From Alphaproteobacteria bacterium (GTDB lineage Bacteria; Pseudomonadota; Alphaproteobacteria; Rhizobiales; Aestuariivirgaceae), in contig JAGRLX010000014.1 of NCBI GenBank assembly GCA_020441605.1, forward strand, positions 1 to 6,859: a stretch of 6,859 bases of DNA, given 5' to 3'. Within the stretch, counting starts at the first letter, position 1. Each line of letters begins with the position of its first letter. A program made the translations under genes and the position numbers. Below, piece after piece: positions 1-3,730 of this stretch. The notes beneath the pieces are model-generated. The model was not told where the DNA came from and made no database searches. It worked only from the letters and a program-made list of their open reading frames with translations.

Positions 1-499
1 GGCCCCGCTGTTGTTCGGATGAGGGAAGTTCGAGCCTGATTGACATCTTGCCGACCCTCGTGGTCCGGGCAGGCTGAAACGCATCCCGGATGCGCGCGGG
101 CCAGGCGTTGTAGGCTCGTTCCGAGACCTTGAACTCGGCGGTGACGTATTCGGCGGGATCTTCGCCCTCGGCGCGGATCATGGCGGCAAGGGATGCAAGC
201 CGCTTCTGGTCCCACTCGATCTTCTTCGGCAGTTCGGCGATGACGGTGACCTCGCCATCCTCAAAACGCACCGTGCCCGTCAGCTTGCCGTATTCGGCCA
301 GCGCCATGTTGGCGCGGTCATCGTATTTGAGGACGATGGCGCCATTGATCCACTCGGCAAGGCGCTTGGCGGCGGCGAGTCTTGCCCCTGCCTCATCCTG
401 CAGGATGGCGAGATGTTCGGGCGGAAGTGCTGCGATCTCGCCGATCGGCATGAGCGCCGCGTTGTCGAGACCGGGAAGATTGTATTGGACGGGCGTCAC
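1..499 (-). CDS. Phage-type small protein of unknown function, 3' end cut by the window edge
   Basis: Reading leftward from a GTG at 499-497, an open frame of 166 codons runs to the window edge with no stop, so the C-terminus is missing. The start is well supported: AGGAGG lies on the minus strand within 507-513, about 8 bases upstream, and the GTG shares one base with the TAG stop of the upstream gene (501-499), implying translational coupling. The protein begins MTPVQYNLPGLDNAAL. It carries a mid-protein block (KRLAEWINGAIVLKY) and a later block with WDQKRL, GEDPAEYV, FKVSERAYNAWP and IRDAFQPAR. The pattern WDQ..L, then E..Y..WP, then F.PAR resembles a small protein I recall from tailed-phage genomes near DNA-metabolism genes; this is from memory. 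No catalytic motif, signal peptide or membrane segment is visible. A role in a phage replication or recombination module is inference from resemblance and the AlpA-like neighbour. Confidence 0.8.
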   Translation of the reverse strand, partial: MTPVQYNLPGLDNAALMPIGEIAALPPEHLAILQDEAGARLAAAKRLAEWINGAIVLKYDDRANMALAEYGKLTGTVRFEDGEVTVIAELPKKIEWDQKRLASLAAMIRAEGEDPAEYVTAEFKVSERAYNAWPARIRDAFQPARTTRVGKMSIRLELPSSEQQRG

Positions 500-861
500 T
501 ACGCGGCCTCCTCGGATGGGATGTGATCGGTGAGCAGTTGGGAGAGCGACTGTGCAGCCGGATGTTTCGCGGCCGGCGAGCGTGCGATGGCGAGGTAACG
601 GAAAACTTCGGGGCCAGCGCGGCGCTGCACGAGATGAACCAGCCCCTTTTCCGAAGCCCACCAGGCGCGCTGCGCGACGCGCGACAACTCCATGCGTGCT
701 TCGGGCGGCAAGGGTGTTCCCTGCGGATTCACATCCACGACCAGGAAGCCGCGGTGATATTCGAAGATGTCGCCAGGTGCTGCCTGGCCGATCCAGCCAC
801 ACAGGCTGATCTCGCTGAGGGGCGGACGTGCGGGGGAAGGAGATTGCGCGATCATGGCCAT
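499..861 (-). CDS. Conserved-looking hypothetical protein, 120 aa
   Basis: The ATG at 861-859 is preceded on the minus strand by GGAG about 6 bases upstream. A second in-frame ATG two codons later has no better site. The gene starts 15 bases after the stop of the AlpA-like gene, and its TAG stop shares a base with the GTG of the next gene, so the three form one operon. The soluble product has a Pro/Ser-rich N-terminus (residues 5-16), a compact middle with CGWIGQAAPGDIFEYHRGFLVVD at about 21-43 (a likely beta-rich fold), and a helical stretch with SRVAQRAWWASEKGLVHLVQRR at about 60-81. The C-terminus ends in SEEAA. I do not recognise a named family with certainty, and no catalytic residues stand out. 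Placement between an AlpA-like regulator and a phage-type protein suggests a prophage or island accessory function (inference). Confidence 0.85.
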   Translation of the reverse strand: MAMIAQSPSPARPPLSEISLCGWIGQAAPGDIFEYHRGFLVVDVNPQGTPLPPEARMELSRVAQRAWWASEKGLVHLVQRRAGPEVFRYLAIARSPAAKHPAAQSLSQLLTDHIPSEEAA

Positions 862-876
862 GGTGACTCCGCTGGT

Positions 877-1158
877 TCAGGCCGCGATGTGGAGAGCGGC
901 AGCGGGCTGTCGCGTCCCGTTCGCAAAATTGGTGCGATTCCCGGGCCTGCTGACTACAGACTTAGAGCCGCCGGCGCAGGACTGTGCGGCTTCAAAGGCC
1001 TCGACATCGCTGAGGCGATAACAAACCCGGCCAACCAGCTTCAGGTAGTGCGGGCCACGGCCCTGGCACCGCCAGCGCTCCAATGTGCGGGGGCTCAGGC
1101 CCCAGCGTCGCGCCAGCTGCTTCTGATTGAGGAACTGCTCCGACACCGCCATCTCCAT
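877..1158 (-). CDS. AlpA/excisionase-like helix-turn-helix DNA-binding protein, 93 aa
   Basis: This small protein has a MerR/AlpA-type helix-turn-helix at about residues 9-36 (FLNQKQLARRWGLSPRTLERW), followed by the wing-like GRGPHYLKLVGRVCYRLSDVEAFEAA at about 33-58. That arrangement is typical of AlpA or excisionase (HTH_17) proteins, where a KxVGRxxYRxxDVxxF segment ends the domain. The tail after residue 60 is Ser/Gly/Asn-rich and probably disordered. Such proteins regulate integrase or excision genes in phages and islands and can act as recombination directionality factors; the target here is not shown. I chose the ATG at 1158 because AGGAAG sits 6 bases upstream. The open frame extends further upstream, but only through the low-complexity repeat array, which would give an implausible His/Pro-rich extension. 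A -10-like TCTAAT lies about 23 bases before the ATG, with the repeat array directly upstream. Confidence 0.88.
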   Translation of the reverse strand: MEMAVSEQFLNQKQLARRWGLSPRTLERWRCQGRGPHYLKLVGRVCYRLSDVEAFEAAQSCAGGSKSVVSRPGNRTNFANGTRQPAAALHIAA

Positions 1159-1180
1159 CGTGTTCTTCCTGATGGCGCCA

Positions 1181-1209
1181 ATTAGAACATGCCTCAGCCG
1201 CTCTGACCG
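1181..1209 (-). promoter_or_regulatory. Candidate promoter of the AlpA-like operon
   Basis: On the minus strand, TCTAAT (plus 1181-1186, five of six matches to TATAAT) is separated by 17 bases from CGGTCA (plus 1204-1209, three of six matches to TTGACA). The predicted transcript would start near 1174, about 16 bases before the ATG at 1158, leaving just enough leader for the AGGAAG ribosome site. The poor -35 touches the last copy of the GTGGGAT-like array, a geometry typical of a promoter that needs, or is blocked by, a protein bound at the array. This rests on pattern matching alone. Confidence 0.4.
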
Positions 1210-1304
1210 TGGGAGCCAGAGTGGGATGGGGTGGGGTCGAGAGTGGGATCGGGGGTGGGATAGAGTGGGATGCAGGGTGGGATGGAGTGGGATGGGGGTG
1301 GGAT
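1209..1304. repeat. Nine-copy, helically phased GTGGGAT repeat array
   Basis: Exact GTGGGAT occurs at 1221, 1243, 1255, 1265, 1277, 1287 and 1298. One-base variants occur at 1209 (GTGGGAG) and 1231 (GTGGGGT). Start-to-start distances are 12, 10, 12, 12, 10, 12, 10 and 11, mean about 11 bases, so all copies face nearly the same side of the helix. The array fills the gap between the 215-aa gene (ends 1323) and the AlpA-like gene (starts 1158). From 1221 to 1304 the plus strand has 52 G and only 3 C in 84 bases. It could be an operator or iteron array for a DNA-binding protein. The C-rich, G-poor leftward RNA would also suit a Rho loading site, and the G strand matches quadruplex patterns. Function is unproven. 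Confidence 0.85.
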
Positions 1305-1322
1305 GCGTCCTCAACCTGCAGA

Positions 1323-1970
1323 TCAGATCGCAGTCAGCGCAGTACGAGAATCCTTCCCTCTGCCGCCAGCCAATATTGCGCCGAGGCGGCGGTAGGCGCG
1401 GTGCGACGGCCGCGCGGCGGGCCTGTCCTGCAGATTGAGCCGGTAGTTCCCGCGGCCATCGGAGACGATCAGCGTCCGCCAGTTCTTCTTGACCTTGAAC
1501 AGATCGACGATGCGCATGGTGCTGGCGTTGGAGTTCGAGAGCAATTCCTTGCCAGGCCGCCAGGGATTGGCCGTGAGACACGCCTCGTGCAGCTGGCGCA
1601 CGACCGATGCCTGCAAGGGCCCGAGCCGGAAGAGCTCACCTGAGAACACCACCTCGGAATAATCATCGCGATGCACGAATTGCGATGCCGTAACCGGATG
1701 TTCATCCGCAACTCGCGCCGCCTCGTGCTCGCCCGGTACCATCCCGCAAGCCCGCTCGAATCTGTCACGCTCCGTCCTTGTGACAAGCAGATCGTCGAGC
1801 GTGATCCGGATCGCTCTCTGGTGGCTCGCGACTTCTATATAGCCATGGGCAGTCGCGGGCTTGAACCGCGAGACGTGTCCGGATCCGTGGCGGAACACGG
1901 GCCAGAGATCGGAAGCAACAACGGCCTGGGGTCCATTTAGTACAGTTTCGCCTTCTGGCAGGCGTGACAA
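1323..1970 (-). CDS. Hypothetical protein with winged-helix-like C-terminal domain, about 215 aa (start uncertain)
   Basis: The C-terminal part, about residues 108-180, reads FSGELFRLGPLQASVVRQLHEA, then PWRPGKELL, then MRIVDLFK, then WRTLIVSDGRGNYRLNL. This resembles the winged helix of OmpR-type regulators (F.L...QA.VL..L, then a recognition helix, then an R.G.YRL hairpin), so DNA binding is a reasonable inference. The N-terminal half has FKPATAHGYIEV and IRITLDDLLVTRTERDRFERA and is not recognised. The start is unclear. No ATG with a ribosome site exists in this frame; the entry uses TTG at 1970, which overlaps the end of the XRE frame. An ATG directly after the XRE stop (1936-1934) would give MDPQAVVASDLW in this frame if the GGGG run at 1928-1931 had one more base, so a one-base deletion may have disabled the original start. 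A GTG further in is also possible. The tail after residue 181 is Arg-rich and low in order. Confidence 0.65.
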   Translation of the reverse strand: MSRLPEGETVLNGPQAVVASDLWPVFRHGSGHVSRFKPATAHGYIEVASHQRAIRITLDDLLVTRTERDRFERACGMVPGEHEAARVADEHPVTASQFVHRDDYSEVVFSGELFRLGPLQASVVRQLHEACLTANPWRPGKELLSNSNASTMRIVDLFKVKKNWRTLIVSDGRGNYRLNLQDRPAARPSHRAYRRLGAILAGGRGKDSRTALTAI

Positions 1971-2143
1971 TCCGTGGTCAGGATGGTAGCGATCCGCCGG
2001 ATGAGATCGTCCTTTGGCACATTCTCGCGTTAACGCTCGATGCGCGAAAGATAGGGCACCGAAACCTGGGCTTCGGCTGCGACATCGAACAGGGTCAATC
2101 CCTTCGACATGCGCCGCTCGCGTATGAATGCGCCAAAGCTCAT
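1937..2143 (-). pseudogene. XRE-family helix-turn-helix regulator interrupted by an in-frame TAA
   Basis: An ATG at 2143-2141 follows a strong AGGAGG about 7 bases upstream and begins MSFGAFIRERRMSKGLTLFD, the start of a lambda-Cro/XRE helix-turn-helix (helices within residues 5-37: LTLFDVAAEAQVSVPYLSRIER). At codon 38 there is TAA (2032-2030). Beyond it the same frame continues RENVPKDDLIRRIATILTTD, the normal continuation of this fold (usual pattern SRIERERxNP..DLI.RIA). The frame then closes with TAA at 1939-1937. A single G-to-T change of GAA to TAA explains the lesion. The 37-aa product would lack the last helices and probably not fold or dimerise. It is the first gene of the leftward unit, directly downstream of the LexA-box promoter, where a repressor would be expected. 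A sequencing error is the main alternative. Confidence 0.75.
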
Positions 2144-2242
2144 GGGTCCGCCTCCTCGCCGCCGTCTTTGCCGATTTGCGCAAAATGGTAAGCCGCAATG
2201 GCAAGTTCCCAAGCATCGTATGGCCTCTTTGCCTCCGGGAAT

Positions 2243-2257
2243 GTTCCTATTATGTTC
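2243..2257. promoter_or_regulatory. Candidate LexA (SOS) box, GTTC-N7-GTTC
   Basis: GTTC at 2243-2246 and GTTC at 2254-2257 are separated by exactly 7 bases (CTATTAT). The direct repeat GTTC-N7-GTTC is the established LexA-binding format in alphaproteobacteria such as Rhodobacter and Rhizobium, unlike the palindromic box of Escherichia coli. The match is longer than the core, since both halves read ATGTTC (2241-2246 and 2252-2257). The spacer is AT-rich and contains the -10 of the predicted leftward promoter, so a bound LexA would block RNA polymerase. The assignment assumes the alphaproteobacterial origin inferred from gene content. Confidence 0.6.
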
Positions 2258-2276
2258 TCTTTTGCCGTTGAGTCCA
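2249..2276 (-). promoter_or_regulatory. Candidate promoter of the leftward XRE-led unit
   Basis: On the minus strand, TGGACT (plus 2271-2276, four of six matches to TTGACA) and CATAAT (plus 2249-2254, five of six matches to TATAAT) are 16 bases apart. Transcription would begin near 2242, about 100 bases before the XRE start. The -10 lies inside the GTTC-N7-GTTC repeat. This is the best sigma-70-like match I found upstream of the XRE gene, but the spacing is slightly short. Confidence 0.45.
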
Positions 2277-2485
2277 GAAGAATCATTTTCGAGGGGGTGA
2301 AGTGGTGAATGGGCCGTGGACAACCCGCTTGCCAAACCGGCTACGCAACTCTGCGCAATCCCACGTTTGTCGCCGCAGCACTTCGCCAGGGCGCTGATTT
2401 TGCTATGAAAACTGTCCTGCGAAGTTAGGCTGCCGGACAGGCGGTGGGGTTTGCCAACCGTCGCCGCCGGTACGGAACCGCTGCG
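2277..2485. other. Remainder of divergent intergenic region: weak rightward promoter candidate and small inverted repeat
   Basis: I see no gene here. A weak rightward promoter candidate is TTCGCC (2382-2387), 16 bases, then TATGAA (2404-2409) with an extended-type TG two bases upstream; the -35 is poor. Just downstream, CTGTCC (2412-2417) and GGACAG (2435-2440) form a 6-bp inverted repeat around 17 bases, which could be an operator or leader hairpin. One inverted copy of the GTGGGAT motif (ATCCCAC, 2358-2364) also lies here; a single 7-base match is expected by chance in a window of this size. Confidence 0.35.
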
Positions 2486-2689
2486 ATGTCCAATGCCCTT
2501 TCACCGACTGAGATGACTACTGAGGAGCGCCTCTCCGAAGTTTACGGGCTCCTCGCGGCCGGCTTCATTCGGCTCCGCTCCCGCCAGTCAAGGCAACTAT
2601 CCGGCGACCGCGGAGAAAGTTGCCTTCACTTTGCGCCCGACCAGAGCCGTCATGAACCTCCGAAACGCAGGAGAAACGGACAATCATGA
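2486..2689 (+). CDS. Small conserved protein preceding DUF2924, 67 aa
   Basis: The product begins MSNALSPTEMTTEERLSEV, continues with a helix YGLLAAGFIRLRSRQSRQLS at about 20-39, and ends DQSRHEPPKRRRNGQS. I recognise the pattern (MTxEERLxEI..ILA.G..RLR.RQS..LS...GES.L.F..DQS.H) as that of a short protein often found directly upstream of DUF2924 and recombinase genes in alphaproteobacteria; this is memory-based and no function is known to me. I chose the ATG at 2486, where that pattern starts, over the longer frame from 2444, whose extra residues are Arg-rich and unlike the family. The ribosome site is weak (GGAA about 9 bases upstream). The TGA stop overlaps the DUF2924 ATG as ATGA (2686-2689), so the two are probably translationally coupled. 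The N-terminal helical half may mediate a protein contact (inference). Confidence 0.75.
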   Translation: MSNALSPTEMTTEERLSEVYGLLAAGFIRLRSRQSRQLSGDRGESCLHFAPDQSRHEPPKRRRNGQS

Positions 2690-3141
2690 CGGACACGGTC
2701 CTCGCCCAGGTGGCAGCGCTCAAGACGACATCGACGCCCGATTTGAAGAAGCAATGGCGGAAGCTCTTCGAATCCGAGCCACCGCCCTACAACCGCCGCT
2801 TCCTGGAAAGCAGGCTGGCCTACCGCATCCAGGAACTTGCCTACGGCGGGCTGAAGCCTGAGACGATCAAACGGCTGGAGGCGCTGGGCGAGCAACTCGA
2901 CGGCGGCAATGTCGCCATTCGCAAGACCCGCGCCGACCAGCGGCCGATAGCTGGAACCCGCCTCATCCGCGAATGGCAGGGTGTCGAGCATACCGTCACG
3001 GTCCTGAAGAACGGGTACGAGTGGCAGGGGCGGCCCTACACGTCACTCTCTGCCATCGCACGCGCCATCACTGGCACGCGCTGGAATGGCTGGGTGTTCT
3101 TCGGCGTGCGCAACGTCAGTACACGGAAGCGCACAAAGTGA
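2686..3141 (+). CDS. DUF2924 domain protein, gene split by a group II intron (5' exon 2686-3105; 3141 is the unspliced stop)
   Basis: The protein shows the DUF2924 pattern: an N-terminal helical part (LAQVAALKTTSTPDLKKQWRKLF, NRRFLESRLAYRIQELAYGGL at about 37-57), then RLIREWQGVEHTVTVLKNGYEWQGRPYTSLSAIARAITGTRWNGWVFFG at about 92-140. The second half, with a W.G..H.V.V...G.EW.G..Y.SLSAIAR.ITGTRWNG..FFG block, is the family signature. Function is unknown; it habitually neighbours large serine recombinases, so a role in recombination is inferred. The family block ends at codon 140 (GGC, 3103-3105), where the intron begins with GTGCG. Splicing to 5336 continues in frame as DHLKNTKATS and a TGA, a 150-aa product whose stop overlaps the recombinase ATG. 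Without splicing, translation ends after VRNVSTRKRTK (151 aa). The ATG overlaps the upstream stop, with AGGAGA about 12 bases upstream. Confidence 0.88.
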   Translation: MTDTVLAQVAALKTTSTPDLKKQWRKLFESEPPPYNRRFLESRLAYRIQELAYGGLKPETIKRLEALGEQLDGGNVAIRKTRADQRPIAGTRLIREWQGVEHTVTVLKNGYEWQGRPYTSLSAIARAITGTRWNGWVFFGVRNVSTRKRTK

Positions 3142-3730
3142 GTACGAGTATGAGTGATATAGTCCGTGTACAAACCATTCACAACCGGCAGTCAAAGGAG
3201 CTGCCTCACCATGAGATGAGCTTGGTCGAAAGGGAGCCGTACGTCAATGACGGGATTCGACGTCAGGGGCGCAATAGCCGAGCGGCTTTAACTGTCCGGA
3301 AAAGGAGCTGTCTACTCCCGAGCCGGGCTACCGAAGGATCCACGGCGAGGAACACGAAGCCTGTGCTTGAAGCCTCAGTATTTAATAAGCCCGCCCTCAA
3401 CGAGACAGCGGAGGGAACAGTGCGCGATCCGGTTTGGATACCGAAACTGAACTGGGCATACCGCGAAAGCGATATGACTGAAGCCCTCTCATCATGGACT
3501 TCAGACAGAGCACTCTGGGGTAGAGCAGACCGCCTAACGATCCACGGGTTCGTGAATGGAACGTTGGAACCCTCAACTGGCCGCCGGTCGTCTCTGACCG
3601 GCACACCGCGAAGTCTGGCCATGGCCATGCGAGGGCACAGAGCTTCCATAGTAGTCCGAGGCCGGGAAAGCCGGCCGCATGGCGAAGGGAAGCAGGTAGT
3701 GCGTCAGTCTGACAAGAAGGAGAAATAGCA
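3106..3730 (+). ncRNA. Group II intron 5' RNA portion (domains I-III and start of IV)
   Basis: This 625-base stretch has no convincing gene. The long frames across it on both strands have no recognisable protein pattern and are explained by structured intron RNA. It would fold into the domain I scaffold with exon-binding sites, domains II and III, and the upstream arm of domain IV. The last bases hold AAGGAGA (3718-3724), a ribosome site about 6 bases before the maturase GTG. The first six bases, GTGCGC, are exactly complementary to 3129-3134, a short hairpin that might compete with the usual pairings of the 5' end. Domain borders were not resolved by hand. Confidence 0.7.

Noticed and set aside
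129..533. Plus-strand 134-codon open frame
   Set aside because: It is the shadow of the minus-strand phage-type gene (499 leftward), which has a good ribosome site, a coupled start and recognisable protein blocks; the plus frame is Ser/Arg-rich with no pattern.
523..1185. Plus-strand 220-codon open frame
   Set aside because: It lies opposite two better-supported minus-strand genes, has low-complexity composition, and lacks any domain pattern.
1209..1304. CRISPR array
   Set aside because: The repeated unit is only 7 bases with 3-5 base gaps, and there are no cas genes, so it is a short phased repeat rather than repeats with spacers.
1159..1581. N-terminal extension of the AlpA-like frame across the repeat array
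   Set aside because: The extension is a His/Pro-rich translation of the ATCCCAC repeats; the ATG at 1158 has its own ribosome site and begins exactly where the family pattern begins.
2358..2364. Isolated inverted GTGGGAT copy in the divergent region as a second operator
   Set aside because: About one 7-base match is expected by chance over both strands of a window this size, and there is no second copy at the right spacing.
3138..3142. Alternative intron 5' end at GTGAG
   Set aside because: It does not fit GUGYG, and starting there would retain a non-family tail on DUF2924; GTGCG at 3106 fits both the consensus and the reading frame.
2973..3728. Plus-strand 251-codon open frame spanning the DUF2924 end and the intron 5' region
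   Set aside because: It crosses the DUF2924 gene in another frame and the structured RNA of the group II intron; no protein family pattern is present.
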